From: Mytilus californianus
Taxonomy: Eukaryota; Mollusca; Bivalvia; Mytilida; Mytilidae
Direction: 5' to 3'
DNA: 64,000 nucleotides
NCBI RefSeq assembly: GCF_021869535.1
Contig: NW_026262712.1
Location: 63,358,100 to 63,422,099 of the forward strand
Under the pieces are notes generated by a model. That model had not been told where the DNA came from. It saw only the letters and a list, made by a program, of their open reading frames with translations, and searched no databases. Both the position numbers and the translations under genes were made by a program. Positions within the stretch are counted from its first letter, which is position 1; the number at the start of each line of letters is the position of its first letter. Below are positions 52,630 through 63,981 of this stretch, piece after piece.

Positions 52630-55600
52630 GTCTGAAAACAGAACATTTATTTTGAAAGGGCCAATACAGCACTATTTTTTTTAAAAATATTTACAAACTA
52701 ACATACATATACGTTTGGGCTGCCAGTAAAAATATCTCGGGTCTTTGAAAGTTCTTGCATATAAACTTTAATGAGTCATTGGTCTAGAAAGTATATAAGC
52801 ATAACATGGGGCTTCTAAAAAAACAACCTTCAAAGACCCCAGTGTACTTTTGTCTGGAACAACCTTTATTACATGAATTATATCATATTAACATTTTGAG
52901 ATTCTTTGTTTAACAAATTAATACATATAATACCAAATATTCCCTGAATATCACTTCTTCTAAAGACATTTAACATAGTTCTTGATACTTAAGTTAAAAT
53001 ATCCAAACTAATACCTTTCTGACTATCTAATTTATTAGTAATTCATAGAAGACACAATATTACCCTTCTTCTGAATTTTACAATATTTAAAAACATTCAA
53101 TACAATGTGAGGACATTTTAATTGTTCATTGAGAAACATCCATTAACACTTAATTTTCTTCCAATTGCTAATCATGAATTCCTGTAATAGGAACATGCAA
53201 GAAAAAATAATTGACACTGCACGCTTCACATGAAATCAGGCATGTATTATTTCAAATATTTAACATTTGATACTGAAAATCTGTTTATAATGTATGACAG
53301 AGATTTATTTCAAGTTAAAAATGAATGGATGTTGCATGCCCAAATTGTAGATATGTTACTATATGTTTTTAAGATATTTAGAAGGTCAATATCAAATTTG
53401 GACTTGAAGGCTAAAGACGGGAAAACCTGTCTCTAAAAGTACTGATGTAATGCCAAAAAAGCTTGACTATAGTTGGAGTTATATCATTTTAATCCATATG
53501 TTCACCCAAAACTAATCATTTATTCAGAAATGTTTAAGCGAATGATTTATTCTCTCTAAACATTTATTAAAGTATCTATAAATACAATACTCATTTCCGA
53601 GTTTAAATCAATTATTGCACAGTTAGTTACTCTGACAGGTAAAATAATGTAAAATAAAATCACAAGAGTCTAGCTATTCTAAATCAGACATTCTGCACTT
53701 TCATTTCCAGAATTGTATAGATAAATTATAATTTATGTAACTATTAAGATTACAATTCATATAGAATTTGTGTGAAACTTATTAACATGAATTCATACAT
53801 TTCTATAAAGCAGTAACAAGTAAATAAACTAAAGAGGAGTATACAGTCGGTTTAAAAAATCTACATCAAATAAGTATTTACATTTAACAGTCTGAGACAT
53901 CACACTTTTATTGATAAAGGTTTTAGCTAAATATTATAGTTTTAAAAGTAAATATAGTTACTACCACTGCATTGCATGGGGTATCATTCTCCAATAAGGA
54001 CAATTACATTTTACAATGTTAAACAGTATGGTTTGTCATTCAGTATGACATCTATGTATGTGGGTTTTTTTTTCCATGCCATCATTATGTGAAAATATAA
54101 GAATAGCCAATTGACATTATAACCGAATTTTGACTGATAAACATGAGAACATTTGAACCACAAGTTGATTAAATGAACACGAAGTTGGAAAAAATTTAAA
54201 TTCAATATGATTTATAAAATATCCTTAGCTAACATAGCTACTTAAAAAATTTACAACAACAATGACATTCTACTAAATAATTTGATTAAAACTGGATTTT
54301 CTTTGATACAAACAACAACAATTTTGGATCATTTTATTTTAATTGAACCGACCTTTAATTTACATATTTAATTCATGGAAGGGTGAAGGGGAAATAAAAT
54401 CTAGTTAGGAAATTTAATCTCCATGGGGTATTTAAGTACAAGAGGGTCTAATGCATCTCTTATACATGTCAGAGGTGTTTTTAATCTCACTAATACTTTA
54501 TGGTTTTTAGTATGTTAATATAAACTTGAATGTATTTTTAACACTCCTTTGATTGTCATTATTGGGTATTTAATTATATAATTGCCAGGGCAGTATCCCT
54601 CATGGGAGTTATCCCCAATTAATAAGGAAAGTTGCAGTCTGCACACCCAAATGTTAATGTTTACTGTCCTTAAGTGTTATATAACTGAAGTCTATCATAA
54701 TTTACCTAAGTAACATAACTTTTCAATATCTAATATAATGGGTGTATATTCAGAACTCAAAAAGGAAAATTTAATTTTGTTTTATCCTTCAGGGAATCAT
54801 CGTTCAGATTTGTGTCTGAAGTTAACTTTGACCTCTTTGTAACACAATTCTACTCAGTTGACGGAATTCCATCACTATCCAACAAGTCAATACTTTAATG
54901 ATACAGACAGAACTTGAAAGAAATCAACTAAAGGCAAATGAGACAAAAAAAAAAACCAAAATATCCTGAAAATTTAAAACTAGACAAAATAGTAAAAACA
55001 TAATTCAAAATTCAAAAGTTTTTTATGAATGCTTCAGTTGAAAAGTAATTTATGCAAATTTGCAAAGGGAACTAATATCATTAAAAGACATGGTTAAACT
55101 TTATCATTCAAAATAAACTTCAAGGACTATTTCATTATCTTCAACTTTAGTCTTTTATCAAATTTTATGAACAAAAGAACACATTGACAATGAGACATCA
55201 ATCAAACAAGACAAGTTTGCAGAGATAGACGTCTGAGACAAAAGTCACCCTATAGAAATAAAAACAAAGAACAAACCCCCTAAAGAATATAGTATACTGA
55301 AAATCCTCCTTTAAAATATTATTCATAAAAACTTTGATTTGGCATGGCCAATATTAAAAACATGATTGGCTGCCTCAAAACATTATTTGTATTGTCTGTT
55401 TGGATATTCAAAATATTATGGTAACAAACAAAAATTAAGTTATGATAAAACCTTATTCAAGCAAAGGGCAATAACTCATATTACTATAAAGTACACATTC
55501 TCTAACAATATCATTTAACGAGAAATCAAAGCATCCAGCCACAGTCATGACAAGCTGCTCATACATTATGTCTGACATATTTTTAATGGACGGACAAAAA

Positions 55601-55680
55601 TGGTCCTTTTAAGCCAACAATGGGAGAAAAAAGTTTCTATAACAAAAGTGAAAAATGCAACAATTATAAACAACAATATC
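52630..55680. other. Sequence downstream of gene B stop
   Basis: No independent gene recognised. May include gene B 3'UTR on the minus strand. The nearest minus-strand AATAAA I noted is near 54333-54338, over 1.3 kb past the stop, so the end is unresolved. Confidence 0.4.
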
Positions 55681-55681
55681 A

Positions 55682-55932
55682 TCAATCATCTTCAAACAGG
55701 AAGAATCCTAAAGCTGGAATTCTGGTCCTCATGATGGGATCATTTTTCCATTTCTTGTGAGTCTGTAAAAATTCTTCTGTGATGTTTCTAAACTCTATAA
55801 ACATGTCAATTAATTTTCTGAAGTATTCCTGGCAGCGTTTCCCATGATGCAATTTGAAACAGATCATTAACTGTTCTATGAGCCACAGCTGGATCTCCTC
55901 AACTTTATCAGGATTTTCCAAGTGAGCTCGAT
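55682..55932 (-). CDS. Gene B terminal exon: LBD helices 9-12, atypical AF-2
   Basis: 251 nt from acceptor ttcctgtag to TGA. Opens with D-R-A-H-L-E-N-P, as in gene A. The final helix is G-F-F-L-F-E-D-D; the position equivalent to the gene A AF-2 Glu is Phe. An acidic pair lies further out at the very C-terminus, so a shifted helix 12 cannot be excluded. Confidence 0.92.
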
Positions 55933-58900
55933 CTACAGGAAAATTAAAATCTTTGTTAATTTTAGTACAAGTGCCGCTTTTTTATATCATTTTAATGACA
56001 GCTTGTATGCACTGAATAAATATAGAATGGATATCCCCTTTCTTTCACTGTATACCTTATATTAAATCAAATCCTTATTGAATTGATACACACTTGCCAA
56101 TTTATTCTGAAACCTCCAATGTCCTGTAATTTTTTATCACTTGTTGTATACAAAAAGTTCATTTTAAAAAATGATTTTTTTTCTTTGAGACAAATAAAAT
56201 TAAATATAATAAACATGTAAAATTCAGATTTTGTATTGTTAATCTGTCGGAAAATGTACCCATGTCTTGCTTTACCTTGTGTCTTCTGAATATTCATTTG
56301 ATATATAAATATAGATTCCACCACTGCAACAAGTGTGTTACGATATTTCTCCACTAAGACAGTTAAATTTTAATATTTAAAGCGCGAGGCTTGCCGAGCT
56401 TTTTGAATAATTAAAATTTAACTGTTGAGAGTGGAGAAGTATCGTAATACATAAGTTATAGTGGTGAATTCTGTTTCTCTAATGATTTTTATCCTTCCTT
56501 TTCAAAGATTTACAGAAAGTTGTGTTCTTTATATGTAACGTCATCAGACATGGTTGCCTTTTTTCATGATGTCACAATAGGAAATTCAGAAGAAACCAAG
56601 AAAATTTGACGTCATAATTAAATTTCGACCAATCATTTGCCAAGAACAGATATTTCACTAGTGAGGAGAAATATTTTTTCACACCGATCAAGAAATGTGA
56701 AAATAGCACAAAAATTAGAGAAATACAGATTCTACCATTGCATCGAGTGTAAGGAAGCTACCATTTGATTTTTATGGGGGGCTTGGATGAAAAATTTTGT
56801 CCTACATTTTTTTTAGTGGTAATCTCTATCCTCCCATTTATTTTCACTCTATTCGGTCCTGCCTTTTTTTTTTATTAGTTTATCCTGACTTTTTTTACAT
56901 AAATTGTCATCCTGCCTTATTTTTTGGCAAAGTGTCTCATCCTGTTTTTTTTTTTTTTAACTCAGAACTCCTGTCCTGCCTTTTTTTTCAAATTTTATCC
57001 TAGCCCCCCCCCCCCCCCCCCCCCCCCCTCTAAAAATCAAATGGTAGCTCCCTAATAAGATTTTTATCCACTTCCGACAGTTAAATTTTCAGATTTAATA
57101 TGGAAGACTTGCTGAGCATTTTAAATATTTAAAATTTAATTGATGATGAACTTTGTTATTTTAACAAGATTCTTGTGTCCATATTAGTAATTGACAGACA
57201 AACATTCTATCAAACAACATGAGCTTGATAGAACAATTGACTGTAGGAATGGTTTGAACTTACTGTGGAAACAAGTCACAACATCACAAGTATAACCAGA
57301 TATGTTTGCAGAAAAGGAACTTTCAATGGTATATCTAAACTAGATGTCATTTTACTTTTTTCTTGGATATCATCTGTTTTGTTATAACTTAAATGATCTC
57401 TTGATGGTCACTATCTTAAATTTTTTATAGTTGTATTCCTTAACAGCAAATGTGTGCAGTATAAACAAGAGGCTCTCAAGAGCCTGAATCGCTCACCTGT
57501 AATTTTTTGCTTAAATCTTTGATCAATGATTATTTTTGCTTTTCAATATATATTAATAAGTGGCTTAAAAATGCCATTTAAATGTTCTTTGTATCTGTCA
57601 TATTTTCTTTCAGAGCAGGTAGACCTTGACCTAATGAATACTTTAACTTCTTGCCTGATTTCCTTTTTTTGAGATATAAAAACTGCATTTTAACCTATGT
57701 TCTATTTTTAGCCATGGCAATCATGTTTTCTGAGGAAACAGAAAATAAAAAACAAACTTTATTCTAAATAACCTAAGAATCATTCAGCTAAAGTTTGGTT
57801 TAATTTGGTTCAGTAGTTTCAAAGGAGAAGATTTTTTAAAGTTAGAAAACATGATAAACAAATTGTGTAAAATTGTCCTTAAAAGGCAATAACTAACTCC
57901 TTACAAGGTTGGCAAAAAAGCGGTCAATACTAGTATTGACCAGGCCGGCGGTAAATACCGGTAAATACGGGGAAATACTGGCAAATACTGGTCAATTGAA
58001 ATTTTGATAAGATATTACTATTAAATACAGTCCCTACCTGGTCAACTACATGGTAAATGGACAAATATATTAACAGGACAGAAAGTCACTTATTTACTAC
58101 ATTGTAAAGGACAAAAAGTCACAATTAATTAGTTAACAATTTTTTGAATATGTAAGGGAAAATCCTTGAAATGAATTCATTGTAATGTTTATGAGATTGA
58201 TAATGAACATGGTTAAATGAAGATTTATTAAATATTAATCCTACAAAGGATATTTCTTGGTACCATGAAGCCAGTCAAGAAAAAGACTATGACAGCTTGT
58301 TTTCTTAACAGTAATTTCATCAAATGTAATAAAACAATGTCTTAAAAATTAGTCTTTTCTTAATCAAAGGAACAGTTCTTTCAAAATTGCATTGTGACTT
58401 TCTGTCCTGTGATATTAAGCCCTACATTCAATAACTGTTAGTCATGAAAATATGAAAGTTTTCATTTCAAAATTAGACTTTTTTAATGATATCTTTTCTT
58501 ATATAAATTGAAATTTTACATGAACACATCATGGACAGTGATTATTAGAATAAAATTAAAGAAAAAGAAAAACAGCAGCCAAAGTATAGATCCTTCAAAA
58601 TTTCCATTTTCTGTATTTAGTTTTAGAAGATATTTATCATGCAGTTGAATAGTCAGGAATAAAATAATTGTTTTAAACAGTCTTCAAAAATAACTTTTAT
58701 GACTTTTTTCCTGTTATGTCAACATTTATTAAGGGACAGTTGTAATATTGAATAAACTTTTGACACCTGCTTGCCATATAAAAGGTAATGCCCTGATAAT
58801 CTAGTCACCTGTAATTCTATTTACCTGTTAAAATCAAACCTTGTCAAGAAAAAAAAATATATATATATTTTATACATGTTGAAATAACTGATATCAGTGT

Positions 58901-61900
58901 TCTCCCCAGGGCCTTTTAGCATCATGGTAATGTGATGGTATATTTCTTGAATGTGATTTTCTTATGCGTTGTGTTATGGATGTGATGCTATAATTTTTAG
59001 AAACAAGATGGTATTTCAAATTTCCCTGTTTACCAAGATGCTATATGAAATATCTGGGGAGAACACTGTGATATAGCAATTTTATATCCATTCCTTATAA
59101 ACTATGTTATATCATTACCCATAAGAACTGATCAATACGTCATTATTCATGCTAATAGTTGATAAAACATACCAATATCAATCCTTTTTATAAACTGAAT
59201 CATGCCATATGAATAAAGTTAAAATAATTTCCTCTATCAACTAAGATTTAACTAACATTGATAGTAAAATCTGTCAAAAGAACCATGAAAATTTCAATTG
59301 TCCAGTATTTGCCAGTATTGACCACTTGAGGAGTATTGACCGGGGCGGTAAATACCGGTAAATACCACTGGTAAATACCAGGCGTGGTATTTACCGCCCA
59401 ACCTTGACTCCTTAAGGGGTCAATTGACAATTTTGGTCACATAAACTTATTTGTAGATCTTACTTTGCTGAACATTTTTTGCTGTTTACAGTTTATCTTT
59501 ATCTATAATAATATTCAAGATAATAACCAAAAAAACTTCAAAATTTCCTTAAAATTACCAATTTAGTGGCAGCAAACCCAACAATGAGTTGTTAGATTCA
59601 TCTGAAAATATCAGGGCTGATAGAACTTTACCTATTGAACACTTTTACCCCTTGTCAGATTTGCTCTAAATGCTTTAGTTTTTGAGATATAAGCCAAAAA
59701 CTGCATTTTACCACTATGTTCTATTTTAGCCATGGCGGCCATGTTTTTTGACGAAACAGAAAATAAAACACAAGCTTTATTCTAGATACCCTAACGATCA
59801 TTCAGCTTAAGTTTGGTTGGAATTGGTTCAGTAGTTTCAGAGGAGAAGACGTTTGAAATAGTTTACACCAGACGGACGATGACAGACAACAACGGACGCC
59901 TAGTGATGGCAAAAGCTCACATTTCCTTCGGAAAGGTGAGCTCATAAAAAGCCATTCCTAGATAGACATAAAGTTTTTGTTGGGTAGTTTGTATAATAAT
60001 TTCTAACTTTTAAGATTATTTTCTATATACCTTGCCATCAATAGTCTAATTGCCAACCCATTTGATTGATTTTATCAAAATGTTTGAACACAAGTTGTTT
60101 CCCTTTGCTAATTGTTGACTGGTTTCAAACCAGACAAAATGGGCTTCTGGTCATGCGAAGCATGATAAATTTAAAGTGATAAATGTATATATAGGTGTGT
60201 GTTTACTAATTTTTAATCAGAAATATCTATTAACATCAAAACTTTTTAGCTTTACAAAAGGTTAACTGAAATTAAAAGATTTGAAAATTTTAAACAATAG
60301 ACACAGATAAGTTTGGTCTTTCCGTTAGCTCTTCATTGTCAATGAAAATTTCTGACACTCCTAAGGGAAACAACTGGTACAAATGGGTCTCAAATTACAG
60401 GGTCAATTACCTGATTGGCAAATAGACTATTAATATGGTGGAGACTTCAATATACCTCAGCATTAAAAATTACGTAGAAGTCTTACCTCTAAATGTGAGT
60501 GTGATTCCAAGGACTAATGCTTTTTCCATCTGAGTAAAATCAAAATGTTTTATTTTCCGAGTAAATTGGAGCCAGTTCCTGAAGTTAGCATTGTTTAGAA
60601 ATCCACAAAACTGGGTCATGTGATAAGTTTCACCTTTGTATGTCATCATTATTTCAGTATTTGGGTCAAACGCTTCATGACTACTGATCATGAAAAATTC
60701 AAAACGAGATTCTGAAATATAAAGAATAAATATCAAAAAAATATCTAGCAGGGTTCATAAACTAGATGCCCTAATGAGCCTGAGTCGCTCACCTGGATAT
60801 GAGTGCATCTTCCACAATGGCCACTTTCCAACATTGTAGACTATGCACTGTGAGACTATGGTAAAATTTATGGCTTAAATCCCTTTTTTCTTGATCTTGA
60901 ATTCCTGGTCATATTTTTCTGTCTAGTTTCTCTCTATCTGGGATAGGTTTGCCAAAAACAGAAAATTGACTGAAAATCATCATTCTAGGCTAAAAACTCC
61001 TTTAAGAAGTGGACTGACAATTTTGGCTTAGTTGGCCTATTTGTTGATTCTGTATTGATGATCATTTCTATTGTTTTTGATTTTGCCCAAAGCACAAAAA
61101 ATCATAAATAAACTGGTCATTTAAGGGCAAAAATTCCTATAAGAAATAGTCTAAAGAATTAGGCCATGTTGACTTATTTGTAGATCTTGTCTTGCTGCTC
61201 ATTTTTGCTTATTAAAGTTTCTTTTCATTTCAAAATAATAGGTAAAAATGCAAAAAATTTATTAAAACCATCATTTAAAGGCAATATTAAACTCCTATAA
61301 GTAGTAGTGTGACTATTTCAACCATATGACTTATTTGTAGATGAACATTTTTGTTCATTAAGTTTCTCTATAAATATTATAGTTTTCACAATAACAGGTG
61401 AAAACGAAAACATTAAAAAATCTGCACTGCAAAGTTGGTCAACTGTGGTGAAGGGAAATAATTTTGACTGCCACTAGAAATAGAAGATATACTGGTACTT
61501 GATAGGGACAGAAATTTTGCCTTGCAACAGATCCTTCAAAGAATCATTGCAAGGGTTCTTTAGAATGCAGAGAGATTGACAAAGATACATTGAATATTTC
61601 AATAAATAAAACAACTAAATGTAACTAGATATCATTGAGATGGGAGCCATCTCTGTGGGCCCCCCTGTGAATAATTTGTGGTAAAAAATTTGTATCTTTA
61701 TCATTGGACATGGGGTTGTCAATTGAAACCGAAGTTTATGACCTTGACCTTTGACCTAGGAAGTTGAACATAAATTATGACACACCCTCTGGTGTTGGTT
61801 TGTATACATGTCAAGTATAAACATTGAAATCATAATGGTTCTAAAGGTATAAAGCGGCCACGATCTTTACCATAGGACATGGGGTTGTTAACTAAAACCA

Positions 61901-63101
61901 AAGTTTTTGACCTTGACCTTAGACCTACCAAGTTGTACATACATTATGATACACCCTCTGGTGTTGGTTTATATACATGTCAAGTATAAACTTTGAAATC
62001 ATAACGGTTCTCAAGATATAGAGCGGACACGATCTTTACCATAGGACATGGGGTTGTCAACTAAAACCAAAGTTTTTGACCTTGACCTTTGACCTAGGAA
62101 GTTGTACATACATTATGACACACCCTCTGGTGTTGGCTTATATACATGTCAAGTATAAACTTTGAAATCATAACGGTTCTCAAGATATAGAGCGGACACG
62201 ATCTTTACCATAGGACATGGGGTTGTCAACTAAAACCAAAGTTTTTGACCTTGACACTTGACCTAGGAAGTTGTACATACATTATGACACACCCTCTGGT
62301 GTTGGTTAATATACATGTTAAGTATAAACTTTGAAATCATAACGGTTTTCTAGATATAGAGTGGACACAATTTGTTAAGGACGGACGGACAGACTGATCA
62401 CTATAGGGCGTCGACATTCGGCGGGGCCCGGCCCTAATTAATATACATGTATATCAATTCAAACATGAAAATTATTTATACTTGAATCAAGTATATACAT
62501 GTATATATTTTTGTGACATGAAGTTATAAAAACATTAAAGATACCAGTACTATTTCTTACATTTAATATGATTTTGCACCTAAGCAAAAAGACATAAAAC
62601 GAAAAAAATGTGTCAATGCACATGAAAAGTGCACCTGTCTAACAGAAGATGGGGTTCAGCAAACTATCAATCTGAACCTGTCGAGTATTCAAATGAAAAC
62701 CAGTTTGGCTTATTTTTTTTAACTGGTGTGGCAATTCTACACGTTTTGTTTTATCATGTTTTTGTACCTGTTTTGCTTTTCTGTCTTTTATTTAAGCACA
62801 TTAATCAATTCAATGGCCTCCTGAATTTGAAACACTTATGATTTTGCCATGACGTATGTAAGTTTAAAATACCTTTAAGAAGAGAAGCTTGGTCAGAAAC
62901 AGGGAGATCCATGAATCCTGGGATAACTTTAGCAAAGTCTATAAAACCTAAAATCAGAGTTGTCATAGTCTTATTATGATCTTCAAAAAATTTATTCCTG
63001 TTGTCAATGTCAATTCCAGTAGCTTCAAAAATGGCTTGATGTTCCTCATTAGATAGGCATTGTAAAGTTCCAAATAGCTGCTTCTGTAACTCGTACTTTT
63101 G
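55682..63101 (-). CDS. Nuclear receptor gene B (3' part only, LBD; paralog of gene A)
   Basis: Three LBD exons, 63101-62873, 60711-60487 and 55932-55682, joined by GT-AG introns of 2161 and 4554 bp; the stop is TGA. The DNA-binding domain, hinge and start must lie beyond the right edge; no hinge-type exon was seen in 63102-64000. Exon lengths 229, 225 and 251 and all phases equal those of gene A's last three exons, and the encoded blocks align almost without gaps (roughly 41%, 27% and lower identity by eye count). Helix 3-4 reads F-A-K-V-I-P-G-F...D-Q-A-S-L-L-K, closer to canonical than gene A. The C-terminus, P-A-L-G-F-F-L-F-E-D-D, puts Phe where gene A has the AF-2 Glu. It could be a receptor without ligand-dependent activation, or a repressor. 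No stop or frameshift breaks the visible exons. Confidence 0.9.
56311..56474. repeat. Palindromic repeat (foldback), copy 1
   Basis: Inverted arms 'tctccactaagacagttaaa' and 'tttaactgttgagagtggag' around 'aagcgcgaggcttgccgagc', with outer ends 'agattccaccact' / 'agtggtgaattct'. In the last intron of gene B. A second, interrupted copy follows at 56728-57130. Confidence 0.75.
56728..57130. repeat. Palindromic repeat (foldback), copy 2, interrupted
   Basis: Flanks 'agattctaccattgcatcgag' at left and 'ccgacagttaaattt...gcttgctgagcatttt' at right resemble the copy at 56311-56474 once the 300-bp MITE is removed. Confidence 0.55.
56753..57052. mobile_element. C-tract-bearing MITE inserted in foldback copy 2
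   Basis: Inverted ends GGAAGCTACCATTTGATTTT and the complement of 'aaaatcaaatggtagctccc', flanked by TAA on both sides, compatible with a PIF/Harbinger-type 3-bp target. The inside is T-rich with repeated 'tcctgcctttttt'. A run of about two dozen C residues (about 57005-57028) sits near the right end. Confidence 0.7.
57904..59406. mobile_element. Non-autonomous hAT-like transposon in gene B last intron
   Basis: 1503 bp bounded by CAAGGTTGG / CCAACCTTG and flanked by a perfect 8-bp duplication ACTCCTTA (57896-57903 and 59407-59414), as expected for hAT elements. Subterminal regions are rich in 'ggtaaatacc' repeats in inverted orientation. No long reading frame is present. It interrupts a dispersed repeat, which reads through when the element and one duplication are removed. 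Confidence 0.88.
58895..59068. mobile_element. MITE nested in the hAT-like element
   Basis: 174 bp with 15-bp terminal inverted repeats CAGTGTTCTCCCCAG / CTGGGGAGAACACTG, flanked on both sides by TGATAT. The termini resemble hAT ends, although the visible duplication is six rather than eight bases. Confidence 0.8.
60487..60711 (-). CDS. Gene B exon: LBD helices about 5-8
   Basis: 225 nt, acceptor tatatttcag|AA, donor TTTAGAG|gtaaga. Shares S-R-F-E at the start and F-T-R-K-x-K-x-x-D-x-T near the end with gene A exon 5947-6171. Confidence 0.95.
60757..61440 (+). repeat. Diverged copy of the 'gagcctgagtcgctcacctgg' repeat
   Basis: Begins 'atgagcctgagtcgctcacc' and contains several decayed units 'cctataagaa...cttatttgtagat'. 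Lies in the gene B intron between 62873 and 60711. The same unit type recurs at about 11540-11990 in gene A intron 1. Confidence 0.65.
61640..62435. repeat. 169-bp tandem array with nuclear-receptor half-sites, in gene B intron
   Basis: About four units of 168-170 bp ('ccataggacatggggttgtcaa...tgacacaccctctggtgttgg'), ending in a 'ggacggacggacagactgatc' and 'ggcggggcccggcc' tail. Each unit carries TGACCTTGACCTTTGACCT or a decayed form. Copies starting at 61739 and 62077 are perfect and contain, on the minus strand, AGGTCAAAGGTCA (DR1); copies at 61909 and 62246 have substitutions. Confidence 0.85.
62873..63101 (-). CDS. Gene B exon: LBD helices about 2-4
   Basis: 229 nt, acceptor atatttcag|CAA, donor TTAAAG|gtattt. 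Encodes Q-L-F-G...T-G-I-D-I-D-N-R and the signature F-A-K-V-I-P-G-F with D-Q-A-S-L-L-K. The phase-1 final G plus AA of the next exon gives Glu (K-E-S-R-F-E). Direct counterpart of 7106-7334. Confidence 0.95.
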
Positions 63102-63230
63102 CTGAAATATAATTAAGACAGTATACAATTTGTTTTGTACTACATACATGACATATTTAGGAGCATAATAAATAACATAAAGGCAGAAATATTATTTGAC
63201 TATAAACTGTAAAGTAGAAAGGTTTAGAGC

Positions 63231-63533
63231 TAATTTCCTAATGCTTGTAGATTGAGACTTTGTTTGTATAAATGTTTGCTCAATCATTGTAATTAAGATT
63301 GACATCTGCAAACAATATAAATAGGCGGAGTTAAACATGTATACATTGTAACTTAAATTTAATTAGATGTTATCCTGGAGGTTATGAATCTAAATATAAT
63401 GTATACAGGTTTAACTCCGCCTATTTATATTGTTTGCAGATGTCAATCTTAATTACAATGCTTGAGCAAACAGTTATACAAAAAAAAACAAGCAAGCCAA
63501 CCAAAGTCTTACTCTACAAGCATTAGGAAATTA
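63231..63533. mobile_element. Foldback MITE beside gene B exon
   Basis: Long inverted repeat of about 120 bp per arm, TAATTTCCTAATGCTTGTAG at the left and its complement at the right, including 'aggcggagttaaac' mirrored by 'gtttaactccgcct'. The terminal TA would fit a Tc1/mariner-type target duplication. Lies about 130 bp upstream of the 63101 acceptor. Confidence 0.8.
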
Positions 63534-63732
63534 CATCTAATAAGAATAAACTATTCTATTTAAAATAAGGATCAATGACATTCACTAGGAATGGGTTAGC
63601 AGACTGGTTTTCTAATGCCAGTACAAGTCGCATTTATCGTGCAAAAATTTCACCAACTCCAAATTGCTCAGAAGGTTATGCAGCAGTTTTACCTAAGAAA
63701 TAATTCTAGGAGTATCCTAGACATGTATTGTA

Positions 63733-63981
63733 GGGGCCTCAGTGGCCAATTGGTCTAAGTAGTCGAACTACTGTATCACTAGCCAGTCAACACTGAGGTT
63801 GTGAGTTCGAATCCCACACTGGCAGGTACGCTCGACTCCAATCTTAATTGACTAGGATTTCAGTTTTCCTACCGAAGGTTGGTGGTTCTCTCTTGCCACT
63901 CCGGCTTCCTCCACCAATAAAAAATGACCGCCAAGAAATAGCACAATAGTGCTGAAAGTGGCTTTAAACACCAATCAATCC
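63733..63981 (+). mobile_element. tRNA-derived SINE (intact-looking copy)
   Basis: The tRNA-like head has an A-box-like 'tggccaattggtc' (about 63743) and a B-box-like 'gagttcgaatccc' (about 63803). It is followed by a body with 'ctccaatcttaattgacta' and 'ggcttcctccacca' and a 3' tail ending 'accaatcaatc'. Two other copies (5178-5708, and 45346-46615 interrupted) share head, body and tail. It lies in the gene B intron upstream of 63101. Not a functional tRNA: there is no matching acceptor stem. Confidence 0.85.

Larger units (their letters stand above)
57463..59946 (+). repeat. Dispersed mollusc repeat ('gagcctgaatcgctcacctg' family), split by the hAT
   Basis: Starts 'aacaagaggctctcaag' and 'agcctgaatcgctcacctg'; ends in a 'gacggacgatgacag'-type tract and 'ggaaaggtgagctcat'. 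A second copy is at 42126-43142 and a diverged one at 60757-61440. Internal units contain 'ggcaataactcctt' and 'tgtagatcttactttgctg'. Noncoding. Confidence 0.8.

Noticed and set aside
56067-56354. 95-residue minus-strand frame between gene B exons
   Set aside because: Overlaps the palindromic repeat, has no LBD similarity, and the neighbouring exons already join in phase without it.
63733-63822. Possible tRNA gene
   Set aside because: A- and B-box-like motifs are present but there is no paired acceptor stem, and the segment is the head of a three-copy SINE.
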